NCBI GenBank assembly: GCA_027533385.1
Contig: JAPZUE010000007.1
Location: 248,001 to 312,000, forward strand
Direction: 5' to 3'
DNA from: Rhizobium sp.
GTDB lineage: Bacteria; Pseudomonadota; Alphaproteobacteria; Rhizobiales; Rhizobiaceae
Length of the DNA stretch: 64,000 bases
The notes under the pieces are model-generated. The model was not told the origin of the DNA and did not search any database. It was given only the letters and a program-made list of their open reading frames with translations. Every line of letters begins with the position of its first letter. The first letter of the stretch is position 1. The position numbers were made by a program, and so were the translations under genes. Below are positions 47,099 through 56,790 of this stretch, in pieces.

Positions 47099-48013
47099 AT
47101 GTTTGAAGCCATCCTTCTGACCATCATCACCGCATCGACCCCCTTGGTCATCGCCGCCATGGGTGAACTGGTTGCCGAGCGCTCGGGCGTGCTGAACCTC
47201 GGCGTCGAGGGCATGATGATCATCGGCGCGGTCTGCGCCTTCATCGCCACCAACCTGACGGGTTCGCCCTATCTCGGCGTTCTCGCGGGCATCGCGACGG
47301 GTGCCTTCTTTTCGCTGCTCTTCGGTTTTCTGACCCTCACCCTGGTTGCCAACCAGGTCGCAACGGGGCTTGCGCTGACGATCCTCGGCCTCGGCGTGTC
47401 CGGCATGATCGGCGAGAGTTTTGTTGGCCTCCCGGGCGTCAAGATGCAGCCGATTGTCATCCCGCTCCTATCGGACATCCCGGTGATCGGCCCGATCCTC
47501 TTCGCTCAGGATTTGTTCTTCTACCTCTCAATCCTTCTGGTGGCCGGGGTGAACTGGTACCTGTTCAAGAGCCGCTCGGGCTTGAAACTCCGCGCCATCG
47601 GCGACAGCCACGGCTCGGCCCATACGCTTGGCCTGCCGGTCATTCGCACGCGCTATTTGGCTGTGATGTTCGGCGGCGCCTGTGCAGGTCTCGCCGGAGC
47701 GCAGCTGTCGCTGGTTTATACACCGCAATGGGTGGAGAACATGTCGGCCGGCCGCGGCTGGATTGCGCTGGCGCTCGTTGTCTTCGCCGCCTGGCGGCCC
47801 TGGCGCGTCCTTGCCGGAGGCTATCTCTTCGGCGCCGTCACCATCGGCCAGCTGCATGCCCAGGCGCTCGGCATCGGCCTTCCCTCGCAATTTCTGTCCG
47901 CGCTGCCCTATGCGGCAACCATTGTCGTGCTGATCATAATCTCCCATAATCGCCGCACGACGCTGATCAACACGCCGGCTTGTCTCGGCAAGCCGTTCGT
48001 GCCGGATAGATAA
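47099..48013 (+). CDS. BMP-type ABC importer permease 2
   Basis: 304 residues, about nine helices, BPD_transp_2 family (YufQ-like). Conserved ERSGVLNLGVEGMMIIGA near 23 and the coupling segment KLRAIGDSHGSAHTLGLPVIRTRY near 160. It starts 2 bp after the first permease. The importer composition (fused ATPase, two different permeases, BMP-type receptor) is that of nucleoside or purine-related uptake systems. Confidence 0.92.
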   Translation: MFEAILLTIITASTPLVIAAMGELVAERSGVLNLGVEGMMIIGAVCAFIATNLTGSPYLGVLAGIATGAFFSLLFGFLTLTLVANQVATGLALTILGLGVSGMIGESFVGLPGVKMQPIVIPLLSDIPVIGPILFAQDLFFYLSILLVAGVNWYLFKSRSGLKLRAIGDSHGSAHTLGLPVIRTRYLAVMFGGACAGLAGAQLSLVYTPQWVENMSAGRGWIALALVVFAAWRPWRVLAGGYLFGAVTIGQLHAQALGIGLPSQFLSALPYAATIVVLIIISHNRRTTLINTPACLGKPFVPDR

Positions 48014-48032
48014 TCAAAACAAAAGCTTCAAC

Positions 48033-48044
48033 CTAACCAGACAG
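48033..48044. promoter_or_regulatory. CTAACCAGACAG motif, copy 1 (before BMP receptor gene)
   Basis: A 12-mer that recurs exactly at 49243-49254 before the gntR gene. It overlaps the ribosome site region (AGGGG) of the BMP gene, where a bound regulator could block expression. Candidate operator only. Confidence 0.35.
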
Positions 48045-48053
48045 GGGTACACT

Positions 48054-49127
48054 ATGAAGAACTTCCTTCTCGCGCTTGCCGCTTCGGCAGCCGCCATTAT
48101 CGGCGTTGCGGCACCCGCCGCCGCCCAGGACAAGACGAAGGTCTGCTTCGTCCATGTCGGCTCGAAGACCGACGGCGGCTGGACCCAGGCGCACGACATC
48201 GGCCGTCAGCAGCTCCAGGCACATTTCGGCGACAAGATCGAAACGCCTTACCTCGAAAACGTTCCGGAAGGTCCGGATGCCGAGCGCGCCATCGAGCGCA
48301 TGGCCCGTTCGGGCTGCGCCCTGGTCTTCACGACCTCCTTCGGCTTCATGGATGCGACGCTCAAGGTTGCCGAGAAGTTCCCGGACGTGAAGTTCGAGCA
48401 TGCGACCGGCTACAAGACCGCCGCAAACGTCGCGACCTACAACTCGCGCTTCTATGAAGGCCGCTTCATCAACGGTCAGATCGCTGGCAAGATGTCGAAG
48501 ACCGGCGTCGCCGGCTACATCGCCTCGTTCCCGATCCCGGAAGTCGTCGCCGGCATCAACGCCTTCCTGCACGGCGCACGCACCGTAAACCCGGAATTCA
48601 AGCTGAAGGTCATCTGGGTCAACACCTGGTTCGACCCGGGCAAGGAAGCAGATGCCGCCAAGGCTCTCTTCGACCAGGGTGTCGACGTTCTGACGCAGCA
48701 CACCGACACCACCGCGCCGATGCAGGTTGCCGAAGAGCGTGGCCTCAAGGCTTTCGGTCAGGCCTCTGACATGATCGCTGCAGGCCCGACCGCGCAGCTC
48801 AGCGCCATCCTCGACACCTGGGCGCCTTACTACATCAAGCGCACCCAGGCCGTTCTCGACGGCACCTGGACCTCGGGCCAGACCTTTGACGGCCTGAAGG
48901 ACGGTATCCTCTCGATGGCGCCTTACACCAACATGCCTGATGACGTGAAGGCCATGGCGATGGAAACCGAAGCCAAGATCAAGTCGGGTGAGTTGAAGCC
49001 CTTCACCGGCCCGATCAACAAGCAGGACGGTACGCCGTGGCTGAAGGAAGGCGAGTCGGCTGACGACGGCACAATCCTCGGCATGAACTTCTACATCGAA
49101 GGCGTTGACGACAAGCTGCCGCAGTAA
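48054..49127 (+). CDS. BMP-family periplasmic substrate-binding protein
   Basis: 357 residues. Signal peptide MKNFLLALAASAAAIIGVAAPAAA, cut before QDK; no lipobox cysteine, so periplasmic rather than a lipoprotein. BMP/Med family features: VGSKTDGGWTQAHDIG near 36, FTTSFGFMDATLKVAEKFPDVKFEHATGY near 92, and the ligand-contact region QHTDTTAPMQVAEERGLKAFGQ. Members bind purine nucleosides or related bases. Last gene of the transporter operon, ending in a strong terminator. Confidence 0.92.
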   Translation: MKNFLLALAASAAAIIGVAAPAAAQDKTKVCFVHVGSKTDGGWTQAHDIGRQQLQAHFGDKIETPYLENVPEGPDAERAIERMARSGCALVFTTSFGFMDATLKVAEKFPDVKFEHATGYKTAANVATYNSRFYEGRFINGQIAGKMSKTGVAGYIASFPIPEVVAGINAFLHGARTVNPEFKLKVIWVNTWFDPGKEADAAKALFDQGVDVLTQHTDTTAPMQVAEERGLKAFGQASDMIAAGPTAQLSAILDTWAPYYIKRTQAVLDGTWTSGQTFDGLKDGILSMAPYTNMPDDVKAMAMETEAKIKSGELKPFTGPINKQDGTPWLKEGESADDGTILGMNFYIEGVDDKLPQ

Positions 49128-49148
49128 ATCACGCAGATTTCTCGACTG

Positions 49149-49178
49149 GAAAGGGCGCGAAAAGCGCCCTTTCTTTTT
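49149..49178 (+). terminator. Rho-independent terminator after the BMP gene
   Basis: 10-bp stem GAAAGGGCGC/GCGCCCTTTC with a GAAAA loop, followed by TTTTT. Confidence 0.92.
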
Positions 49179-49242
49179 GAGGCGGTGTAAAAATACGAAA
49201 ATACGCAGATAACGGCTTCACCCGTTTTCCCCTTTCGTATAG

Positions 49243-49264
49243 CTAACCAGACAGTACAGTCTGG
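49243..49264. promoter_or_regulatory. CTAACCAGACAG motif, copy 2, with inverted repeat before gntR
   Basis: The shared 12-mer extends here into the dyad CCAGAC-N6-GTCTGG (49247-49264), 13 bp before the regulator's ATG. Size and position fit a FadR-type GntR operator used for autoregulation. Confidence 0.45.
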
Positions 49265-49277
49265 AATGCGAGGCAGC

Positions 49278-50030
49278 ATGCGCAAGGATGAAGTTCGGGA
49301 ACTGAAGGTCGTTTCCAATCTTCGGACAAGCCACGCGAAGGTTGTTGAACAACTTGGCCTTGCGATTGTCGGCGGCCAATTTGGAATAGGCGAAACTTTA
49401 CCGGGTGATAGCGAACTTGAAGCACAGTTCGATGTATCGCGCTCGGTATTGCGGGAGGCGATGAAGACCCTCTCCGCCAAAGGTCTCGTTGTTGCGAAAT
49501 CAAGGGTCGGTACGCGCGTTACAGACACGTGTCACTGGAACCTCGTCGACGAAGATGTCTTGCGCTGGCATTTTCGCACAGGCGTAACGCGCGAATTCAT
49601 CGAACATCTCTACGACGTCCGGCTGGTCCTTGAGCCGGCCTCTGCAGCCTTTGCAGCCTTGCGGGCCACGCCGGAGGATTGTGCCGAGCTCCGCCACTAT
49701 GCCACGCTCCTGGGCTCGCAAGACCTTGACTGGCCAAGCCAGGTCGAAGCCGACTTGCGCTTCCATGTCCTGTTGACGCTTGTCGGAGCCAATCCCTTCC
49801 TGGAAAGCATGGTCGGCTTCATCAAGGCCTCGCTCGACGGTGCCTTCACGCTGGCCTTCGATCCGAAGCTGGCAGGTCGCGGCGACACCATCACCGAGCA
49901 TCATCTGGCGATCGTCGAGGCAATTGAGGCTCGCGATCCGCAGGCAGCGCGTGCCGCCATGGAGCACGTAATAGAAGCTGGCCGCCGTGCCGCTTTAAAG
50001 GCCGTCGACATGCTCGGCAAAAAGGCGTGA
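49278..50030 (+). CDS. GntR-family (FadR subfamily, FCD domain) transcriptional regulator
   Basis: 250 residues. Winged helix-turn-helix about 15-80 (LPGDSELEAQFDVSRSVLREAMKTLSAKGLV and the wing SRVGTRV), a linker WNLVDEDVLRWH as in DgoR-like members, and an all-helical FCD ligand domain with metal-site residues in D/H positions (RLVLEPASA, DLRFHVLL, EHHLAIVEAIEARD). ATG 49278 follows GAGGC; ATG 49266 is 4 codons earlier. It lies directly after the BMP importer and likely controls it, sensing either its substrate or a sugar acid. Confidence 0.9.
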   Translation: MRKDEVRELKVVSNLRTSHAKVVEQLGLAIVGGQFGIGETLPGDSELEAQFDVSRSVLREAMKTLSAKGLVVAKSRVGTRVTDTCHWNLVDEDVLRWHFRTGVTREFIEHLYDVRLVLEPASAAFAALRATPEDCAELRHYATLLGSQDLDWPSQVEADLRFHVLLTLVGANPFLESMVGFIKASLDGAFTLAFDPKLAGRGDTITEHHLAIVEAIEARDPQAARAAMEHVIEAGRRAALKAVDMLGKKA

Positions 50031-50101
50031 TCCCCACGAGGCTTGCAGCTTCCTCCTGCTGGCATTAGGAGGAAACGCCTCAGTTTTCCTCGGAGCCATC
50101 A

Positions 50102-51463
50102 ATGACTCGCACCTGCCTCGCCGTCGTTCTCGCCGCTGGTGACAGCACTCGGATGAAGTCATCGATGTCCAAGGTGCTGCATCCGGTCGGTGGAGTGCCG
50201 ATGATCGCGCATGTGATGACGTCGATTGCCGCGTCCGGTGTATCCGACGTGACGTTGGTGCTAGGCCGTGACGCCGAGAAGGTGGAAAAGGCGGCCTCGA
50301 TCGACGGGCTTGCTGTTGAAAGTGTCCTGCAGACCGAACGGCTCGGCACCGGCCATGCCGTCCAGATGGCCCGCGATGCGATCGCCCGTGGCTATGATGA
50401 AATTCTCGTCGCCTATGGCGATGTCCCGCTGATCACCGCAGCACCGCTGAAAGCCGCGCGCGACGCGCTTGCCGGCGGCGCTGACGTCGCGGTGATCGGC
50501 TTCCACACCAGGAACCCGACCGGTTATGGCCGCCTGCTCGTTGAAAACGGCGAACTGATCGCCATCCGCGAGGAAAAGGATGCGACTGAGGCCGAGCGCG
50601 CCGTCACCTGGTGCAACAGTGGCCTGATGGCGATCGATGGCAAGAAGGCGCTCGACCTCCTCTCCCGGATCGGTAACCAGAATGCCAAGGGTGAGTATTA
50701 CCTGACGGACCTCGTCGAGATCGCCCGCTCGCTGGGCGGCAAGGCGGTCGCCGTCGATGCGCCCGAGAGCGAACTGACCGGCTGCAACAATCGCGCCGAA
50801 CTCGCCGTCATCGAACGTCTTTGGCAGGAGCGCCGCCGGCACGAACTGATGGTCTCCGGCGTGACGATGATTGCCCCGGAAACGGTGTTTCTGAGCCACG
50901 ACACGGTGATCGGCCAGGACGCGCTGATCGAGCCCAATGTCGTCTTCGGCCCCGGGGTTACCGTCGAGGGCAGTGCCGTCATCCATGCCTTCTCGCATCT
51001 GGAAGGCGCTAATGTCGCCGCTGGCGCGACCGTTGGTCCGTTTGCGCGACTGCGTCCCGGCGCCAACCTCGCCGAAGGCTCCAAGGTCGGCAATTTCTGC
51101 GAAGTGAAGAAGGCCGAGATCGGCAAGGGCGCCAAGGTCAATCACTTGACCTATATCGGCGACGCTGTCGTCGGTGCGGAAACGAATATCGGCGCTGGCA
51201 CCATCACCTGCAATTATGATGGCGTGAACAAGCACGAAACCCAGATCGGGGCAGGGGCATTCATCGGTTCGAACTCCTCGCTGGTGGCCCCGGTCAAGAT
51301 CGGCGATGGCGCGCTCATCGCCTCCGGCAGCGTCATTACCGAGGACGTGCCCGCAGATGCGCTCGCCTTTGGTCGCGCCCGCCAGGAGATGAAGCCGGGC
51401 CGCGCCGCCGTCATCCGCGAACGTAATCTCGCGATAAAGGCCGCAAAAAAGGCCGCCAAGTAA
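50102..51463 (+). CDS. glmU: Bifunctional N-acetyltransferase/uridylyltransferase GlmU
   Basis: Acetylates glucosamine-1-phosphate and then makes UDP-GlcNAc for peptidoglycan and LPS. 453 residues. Pyrophosphorylase domain starts [24 protein letters not shown]; the left-handed beta-helix of the acetyltransferase begins near 250 (hexapeptide repeats, e.g. [18 protein letters not shown]). [10 protein letters not shown] carries the family's catalytic histidine. The 138-bp gap to glmS has no evident terminator, so both may share a transcript. Confidence 0.97.
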   Translation: MTRTCLAVVLAAGDSTRMKSSMSKVLHPVGGVPMIAHVMTSIAASGVSDVTLVLGRDAEKVEKAASIDGLAVESVLQTERLGTGHAVQMARDAIARGYDEILVAYGDVPLITAAPLKAARDALAGGADVAVIGFHTRNPTGYGRLLVENGELIAIREEKDATEAERAVTWCNSGLMAIDGKKALDLLSRIGNQNAKGEYYLTDLVEIARSLGGKAVAVDAPESELTGCNNRAELAVIERLWQERRRHELMVSGVTMIAPETVFLSHDTVIGQDALIEPNVVFGPGVTVEGSAVIHAFSHLEGANVAAGATVGPFARLRPGANLAEGSKVGNFCEVKKAEIGKGAKVNHLTYIGDAVVGAETNIGAGTITCNYDGVNKHETQIGAGAFIGSNSSLVAPVKIGDGALIASGSVITEDVPADALAFGRARQEMKPGRAAVIRERNLAIKAAKKAAK

Positions 51464-51601
51464 CTGCGTCAGCCCGATCTTCACCGCTTGTTATGCTGCG
51501 TTGCATTACGAGACGAAACGCAATTTGACCTCACGGACAATTGCCTATTGCGATGAAACCGCTAGGAAAAGCCGCGTGGTTGATACGAAACGGAGAATTT
51601 C

Positions 51602-53428
51602 ATGTGCGGCATCGTCGGCATCGTCGGTAACAAGCCCGTGGCGGAGCGTCTCGTCGACGCCTTGAAGCGGCTCGAATATCGCGGTTATGATTCCGCCGGT
51701 GTTGCCACCATCAACGACGGCAAGCTGGATCGTCGTCGCGCCGAAGGCAAGCTGTTCAATCTCGAGACCAAGCTCGCAGGCGAACCGCTGCCCGGCAATA
51801 TCGGCATTGCCCACACCCGCTGGGCAACCCACGGTGTACCCAACGAAACCAACGCCCATCCGCATTTCGTCGATGGCGTGGCCGTCGTTCACAACGGCAT
51901 CATCGAGAATTTCGCTGAGATCAAGGAAGAACTGGCCGCCGAAGGCGCCGTCTTCACCACCCAGACAGACACGGAAGTCGTCGCTCAGCTGCTCGCCAAA
52001 TATCGTCGCCAGGGCCTTGGCCGCCGTGAAGCCATGCACGAGATGCTGCGCCACGTGACGGGCGCCTATGCGCTCGCCGTCATCTTCAACGACGACCCCT
52101 CGACGATCATGGCGGCACGCTCCGGTCCGCCGCTGGCGATCGGCTTCGGCGATGGCGAGATGTTCTTGGGCTCGGACGCCATCGCGCTGTCGCCGTTCAC
52201 CAACCGCATCGCCTATCTGCATGATGGCGACTGGGCGATCCTTGGCAAGCAGGGCGCCCATATCTTCGACATCGACGGCAATCCGGTCGATCGTCCAGTA
52301 CAGATCTCCTCGGCCTCCGCCTACATGATCGACAAGGGCAACCATCGTCACTTCATGGAAAAGGAGATCTACGAGCAGCCGGAAGTGATCTCCCACGCGC
52401 TCTCGCATTATGTCGACTTCGCCAACCATACCGTTCGCGATGCCGCGAACGAGATCGACTTCGCCAATCTGCGCGGCCTTGCCATCTCCGCCTGCGGCAC
52501 CGCCTATCTGGCTGGCCTTGTCGGCAAATACTGGTTCGAGCGCTATGCCCGTCTGCCGGTCGAGATCGATGTCGCCTCGGAATTCCGCTATCGCGAAATG
52601 CCGCTGTCGAAGGATCAGGCGGCCCTCTTCATCTCGCAGTCCGGTGAAACTGCCGATACGCTTGCCTCGCTGCGCTACTGCCGCGACAACGGCCTGAAGA
52701 TCGGTGCGGTGGTCAACGTCAAGGAATCGACGATCGCCCGCGAATCGGATGCCGTCTTCCCGATCCTTGCCGGACCGGAAATCGGCGTCGCCTCGACCAA
52801 GGCCTTCACCTGCCAGCTCGCCGTTCTCGCCTCGCTCGCGCTCGCCGCCGGTCGTGCCCGTGGAACGCTGGCGGCGACGGAAGAAAAGCAGCTCGTGAAG
52901 AGCCTCGCTGAAATGCCGCGCATCATGAGCCAGGTCCTGAATGCGGTGCAGCCGCAGATCGAGGCCCTGTCGCGCGATCTCTCCAAGTTCAAGGACGTGC
53001 TCTATCTCGGTCGTGGCACCAGCTATCCGCTGGCGCTCGAAGGCGCGCTGAAGCTCAAGGAAATCTCCTATATCCACGCCGAAGGTTATGCCGCCGGCGA
53101 GCTGAAGCATGGCCCGATCGCGCTGATCGACGAAAACATGCCCGTCATCGTGATTGCACCCTTCGACCGCTTCTTCGAGAAGACCGTGTCGAACATGCAG
53201 GAAGTGGCAGCCCGCGGCGGCAAGATCATCTTCATCACCGACGAGAAGGGGGCAGCCGCCTCCAAGCTCCCGACCATGGCCACCATCGTGCTGCCCGTGG
53301 TCGCCGAGATCGTCTCGCCGATGATCTATTCGATCCCGATCCAGCTGCTGGCCTATCACACGGCCGTCTTCATGGGCACCGACGTCGACCAGCCGCGCAA
53401 CCTCGCAAAGTCCGTCACGGTCGAGTGA
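51602..53428 (+). CDS. glmS: Glucosamine-6-phosphate synthase GlmS
   Basis: Makes glucosamine-6-phosphate from fructose-6-phosphate and glutamine, the entry step to UDP-GlcNAc. 608 residues. N-terminal class II glutaminase with nucleophile C2 (MCGIVGIVGN); two SIS isomerase domains (ISACGTAYLAGLVGKYW, and SQSGETADTLASLRYC) and the C-terminal LAKSVTVE end. ATG follows CGGAG. No glmS ribozyme-like leader is expected in this group and none is seen. Confidence 0.98.
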   Translation: MCGIVGIVGNKPVAERLVDALKRLEYRGYDSAGVATINDGKLDRRRAEGKLFNLETKLAGEPLPGNIGIAHTRWATHGVPNETNAHPHFVDGVAVVHNGIIENFAEIKEELAAEGAVFTTQTDTEVVAQLLAKYRRQGLGRREAMHEMLRHVTGAYALAVIFNDDPSTIMAARSGPPLAIGFGDGEMFLGSDAIALSPFTNRIAYLHDGDWAILGKQGAHIFDIDGNPVDRPVQISSASAYMIDKGNHRHFMEKEIYEQPEVISHALSHYVDFANHTVRDAANEIDFANLRGLAISACGTAYLAGLVGKYWFERYARLPVEIDVASEFRYREMPLSKDQAALFISQSGETADTLASLRYCRDNGLKIGAVVNVKESTIARESDAVFPILAGPEIGVASTKAFTCQLAVLASLALAAGRARGTLAATEEKQLVKSLAEMPRIMSQVLNAVQPQIEALSRDLSKFKDVLYLGRGTSYPLALEGALKLKEISYIHAEGYAAGELKHGPIALIDENMPVIVIAPFDRFFEKTVSNMQEVAARGGKIIFITDEKGAAASKLPTMATIVLPVVAEIVSPMIYSIPIQLLAYHTAVFMGTDVDQPRNLAKSVTVE

Positions 53429-53435
53429 GGCTCGG

Positions 53436-53466
53436 TTGGGGCAGGCCGCTGCCCCAATTCTTGCTC
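53436..53466 (+). terminator. Terminator-like hairpin after glmS
   Basis: 9-bp stem TTGGGGCAG/CTGCCCCAA with GCCG loop, followed by TTCTTGCTCTT, 8 bp past the glmS stop. Confidence 0.7.
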
Positions 53467-53530
53467 TTGCGCCCCAGGTGTCACTCCGGCATTGTCCGCT
53501 GCATTACGGCGCTGCACAATGACGGTGGGC

Positions 53531-54259
53531 ATGACCGAAGGTTCTGACAAGATTTCGATGGCGACACGTCTCAGGAACAACTTCCTGACGGGTCTGATCA
53601 TCTGCGCACCGATGACGATCACCATCTATCTGACCTGGACCTTCATCCGCTGGGCCGATAGCTGGGTCAAGCCCTATCTCCCGGACCGGTACAATCCGGA
53701 GGCTTATCTGAAGTTCGCCATCCCCGGCACCGGTCTGCTGATTGCCATCATCTTTATCACCCTGGTCGGCTTTCTCGGTCGCAACCTGATCGGACGCTCG
53801 ATTGTGGGCTATAGCGAGAACATCCTCAACCGGATGCCGCTGGTGCGAACTGTCTACAAGAGCACCAAACAGATTTTCGAGACGGTGCTAAAGGAGCAGG
53901 GGACGTCCTTCAAGAAAGTGGGGCTCATCGAGTTTCCCCGTGCCGGCACCTGGGCGCTGGTTTTCGTCTCCACCGATGCCAAGGGCGAGATCGCCGCAAA
54001 GCTCAATCAGGACGGCGAGGAAATGGTCGCGGTCTTTCTGGCGCCAACGCCCGTGCCGACTGCCGGCTTCCTGATGTTCGTGCCGCGTAGCAAGCTGATG
54101 CTGCTCGATATGACCCCGGAAGAGGGCGTGAAGCTCCTGATTTCCGCAGGTCTCGTAACGCCGGACTACAAACCGACGGTGGCAGACGCCATGGCGGCAT
54201 TTCGGGATTTCGATGCCGAGCAGCCGGTGGAACCGCCCAAGCGCGCCGGTCGCTCCTGA
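53531..54259 (+). CDS. DUF502 family membrane protein
   Basis: 242 residues. Two transmembrane helices (LTGLIICAPMTITIYLTWTFI near 18 and IPGTGLLIAIIFITLVGFLG near 65), then the conserved SIVGYSENILNRMPLVRTVYKSTKQI segment and a soluble C-terminus. Function unknown; widely conserved in proteobacteria and plants. Start ATG 53531 is chosen because the leader MTEGSDKIS... is the usual length; ATG 53519 and 53558 are alternatives. Convergent with recG, 9 bp apart. Confidence 0.88.
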   Translation: MTEGSDKISMATRLRNNFLTGLIICAPMTITIYLTWTFIRWADSWVKPYLPDRYNPEAYLKFAIPGTGLLIAIIFITLVGFLGRNLIGRSIVGYSENILNRMPLVRTVYKSTKQIFETVLKEQGTSFKKVGLIEFPRAGTWALVFVSTDAKGEIAAKLNQDGEEMVAVFLAPTPVPTAGFLMFVPRSKLMLLDMTPEEGVKLLISAGLVTPDYKPTVADAMAAFRDFDAEQPVEPPKRAGRS

Positions 54260-54268
54260 CTGTTCTTT

Positions 54269-56374
54269 TTAGCCAGCATGCAGGAAGCGGATCGCCTCGT
54301 CGCGGCGATGCAGATAGAGCAGCATGCGCACCGCCTGCCCACGTTCGGAGGTGAGTTCCGGATCACGCTCCAGCAGATAGGCGGCGTCCTTACGCGCGAT
54401 CTCCAGCAGATCTCCATGATGCTCCAGGCTGGCGATCTTGAAGCCCGGCGTACCCGACTGCCGTGTTCCCAAAAGCTCGCCTTCACCGCGCAGCTTCAAA
54501 TCCTCCTCGGCGATCAGGAAGCCATCTTCCGAATCGCGCAGGATCGACAGCCGCGCTTTGCCGGTTTCACCCAGCGGGCCCTTGTAGAGCAGGATGCAGC
54601 TTGAGGCCTCGTCGCCACGCCCGACGCGACCGCGCAGCTGATGCAGCTGGGCAAGCCCAAAGCGCTCGGCATGTTCGATTACCATGATCGTCGCATCGGG
54701 CACATCGACGCCGACTTCGACCACGGTGGTGGCGACCAGCAGCCGCGTCTCGCCATTCTTGAAGGCGAGCATGGCAGCGTCCTTTTCCGGCCCCGCCATG
54801 CGCCCATGCACAAGCCCGATAGGCGCCTTGATGAACTGCGCCAGCACCGACTGCCGCTCCTCGGCCGACATCAGTTCGCTTTCTTCCGTCTCCTCGACCA
54901 GCGGGCAGATCCAGTAGGCCTTCTTGCCCTCCGCGATCGCCGCCCTCAGCCGCTCGATGACGTCAGGCACGCGCTCGGTCGGCACGGTCACCGTCTGGAT
55001 CGGCTTGCGACCCGCCGGCTTCTCGGTGAGCTTGGAGACATCCATGTCGCCGAAGGCGGCCAGCACCAGCGTGCGCGGGATGGGCGTCGCTGTCATGACC
55101 AGCATATGCGGCGAGATGCCCTTGGAGGTGAGCCGGAGACGCTGATGCACGCCAAAGCGATGCTGCTCGTCGACCACGGCGAGCGTCAGGTTCTTGTAGT
55201 TGACGGCGTCCTGGAAGAGGGCATGCGTGCCGATGACGATCTGCGCTTCGCCCGAGGCAATGCGCTCCAGGATCGCCTCGCGCTCCTTGCCCTTGGTCCG
55301 CCCGGTCAGTGCTTCGATCTTAAGGCCTGCCGGGGCGCCAAGCTTGGCCAGCGTCGCATGATGCTGCCGCGCCAGGATTTCCGTCGGCGCCATCAGCACC
55401 GCCTGTCCACCCGCCTCAACAGCAGCTGCCATGGCAAACAGCGCCACCAGCGTTTTGCCGGCGCCGACATCGCCCTGGACCAGCCGGAGCATGCGCTGAT
55501 CGGAGGCCATGTCCTCGAGGATGTCGTCGATCGCTGCCACCTGGCTGTTGGTCGGTGTGAAGGGCAGGCTGGCGCGGATCTTCCCGCTGATCTCGCCCGT
55601 CGGTTTGATGGGCGTGCCCGGCACCCGCCGCAGCTTCTGCCGCACCAAGGCCAGCGACACCTGGCCGGCCAGGAACTCATCATAGGCAAGCCTGCGCCGG
55701 GCAGGCGCCTGCGGGTCGATATCCTTCTCGTCGCGCGGATTATGCAGTGCCACGAGGCTCTCGCGCACGCTCGAAAAACCCTGCTTCGTCACAAGCGGCG
55801 CATCTGCCCATTCCGGCATGTCTGGCATGCGCTCGACTGCCGCCTCCACGGCCTTGCGCAGCACCTTGGGTCCAAGCCCCGCCGTTAGCGGATAGACCGG
55901 CTCGACCAGCGGCAGGTTCTCCGCCTCGCTCGCCTTCACCATCAGGTCCGGATGCACCATCGAGGGGCGACCGTTGAACCAGTCGACCTTGCCCGAAACC
56001 ATGACGATCTCGTCGACGGGCAATGCCTTTTCCAGCCAGTTGCCCTTGACGCGGAAGAAGGTGAGCGCCAGTTCCCCCGTCTCGTCATGCAGCATGACGC
56101 GGTAGGGCAGGTTGCTCTTGCCCTTTGGCGGCGGCAGGTGTCGGTCGACGCGGCCGGTAATCGTCACCAGCGATCCCTGGTTCGCATAGGCGATGCCCGG
56201 CTGATGGCGCCGGTCGATCAGCCTGTGTGGCGCAAGGAAGAGCAGGTCGACCACCCGCGCGTCCTCGGCATCCTCACGCCCGAGCAATGTGGCGAGGAGC
56301 TGGGCGAGTTTGGGGCCTACTCCGCTGAGCGAGGCCACGGAGGCGAAGAGGGGATTGAGCAGGTGAGGGCGCAT
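54269..56374 (-). CDS. recG: ATP-dependent DNA helicase RecG
   Basis: Branch-migration helicase that reverses stalled forks and resolves R-loops. 701 residues: N-terminal wedge/OB domain (about 1-240, LSGVGPKLAQLLATL and VTITGRVDRHLPP), then SF2 helicase with Walker A GDVGAGKTLVA, DEQHRFG (DExH), TATPIPRT and the C-terminal QLRGRVGRG. The frame extends upstream to 56542, but MRPHLLNPLF at 56374 is the normal start. Divergent from sdhE with a 96-bp gap. Confidence 0.97.
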   Translation of the reverse strand: MRPHLLNPLFASVASLSGVGPKLAQLLATLLGREDAEDARVVDLLFLAPHRLIDRRHQPGIAYANQGSLVTITGRVDRHLPPPKGKSNLPYRVMLHDETGELALTFFRVKGNWLEKALPVDEIVMVSGKVDWFNGRPSMVHPDLMVKASEAENLPLVEPVYPLTAGLGPKVLRKAVEAAVERMPDMPEWADAPLVTKQGFSSVRESLVALHNPRDEKDIDPQAPARRRLAYDEFLAGQVSLALVRQKLRRVPGTPIKPTGEISGKIRASLPFTPTNSQVAAIDDILEDMASDQRMLRLVQGDVGAGKTLVALFAMAAAVEAGGQAVLMAPTEILARQHHATLAKLGAPAGLKIEALTGRTKGKEREAILERIASGEAQIVIGTHALFQDAVNYKNLTLAVVDEQHRFGVHQRLRLTSKGISPHMLVMTATPIPRTLVLAAFGDMDVSKLTEKPAGRKPIQTVTVPTERVPDVIERLRAAIAEGKKAYWICPLVEETEESELMSAEERQSVLAQFIKAPIGLVHGRMAGPEKDAAMLAFKNGETRLLVATTVVEVGVDVPDATIMVIEHAERFGLAQLHQLRGRVGRGDEASSCILLYKGPLGETGKARLSILRDSEDGFLIAEEDLKLRGEGELLGTRQSGTPGFKIASLEHHGDLLEIARKDAAYLLERDPELTSERGQAVRMLLYLHRRDEAIRFLHAG

Positions 56375-56470
56375 GATGGGGGCAAAATGCCTCGTTATTT
56401 GCCCCTTTGGCAAGCTGACATTTGCCGGTTGCTGCTCTATAGAGGCCCCAAGAATTGGAAGGATGCCGAT

Positions 56471-56785
56471 ATGACTGGACTGGTGAAAAGCAGTGCCGAC
56501 CTCGATCCGCGCCGCCGGCGCATCCTGTTCCGCTGCTGGCATCGCGGTATCCGCGAAATGGACCTGATGCTCGGCCAGTTCTGCGAAGCTGAGATCGAGG
56601 GCCTGACCGACGCCGAACTCGACGAGCTCGAGGTGATCATGGCCGAGGAGGACAACGACCTCGTCCGTTACATCACCGGCGCCGAGCCTGTTCCCGCCCG
56701 TCTCCAGACACCTCTCTTCGAACGCATTGCCGCCCTCAGGCCGGATTTCTCACCGGTCACCGGCGAAGAACACGCTGCAAAGTAA
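56471..56785 (+). CDS. sdhE: Succinate dehydrogenase assembly factor SdhE
   Basis: Small protein that helps insert FAD into SdhA. 104 residues, helical; the key RG motif is in WHRGIREMDLMLG (about 25-37), and EVIMAEEDNDLVRYITG is conserved. GGAAGGA lies 7 nt before ATG 56471. It begins 96 bp from divergent recG and is followed by mfd after 5 bp, so the two are cotranscribed, a common rhizobial arrangement. Confidence 0.95.
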   Translation: MTGLVKSSADLDPRRRRILFRCWHRGIREMDLMLGQFCEAEIEGLTDAELDELEVIMAEEDNDLVRYITGAEPVPARLQTPLFERIAALRPDFSPVTGEEHAAK

Positions 56786-56790
56786 CTGAT

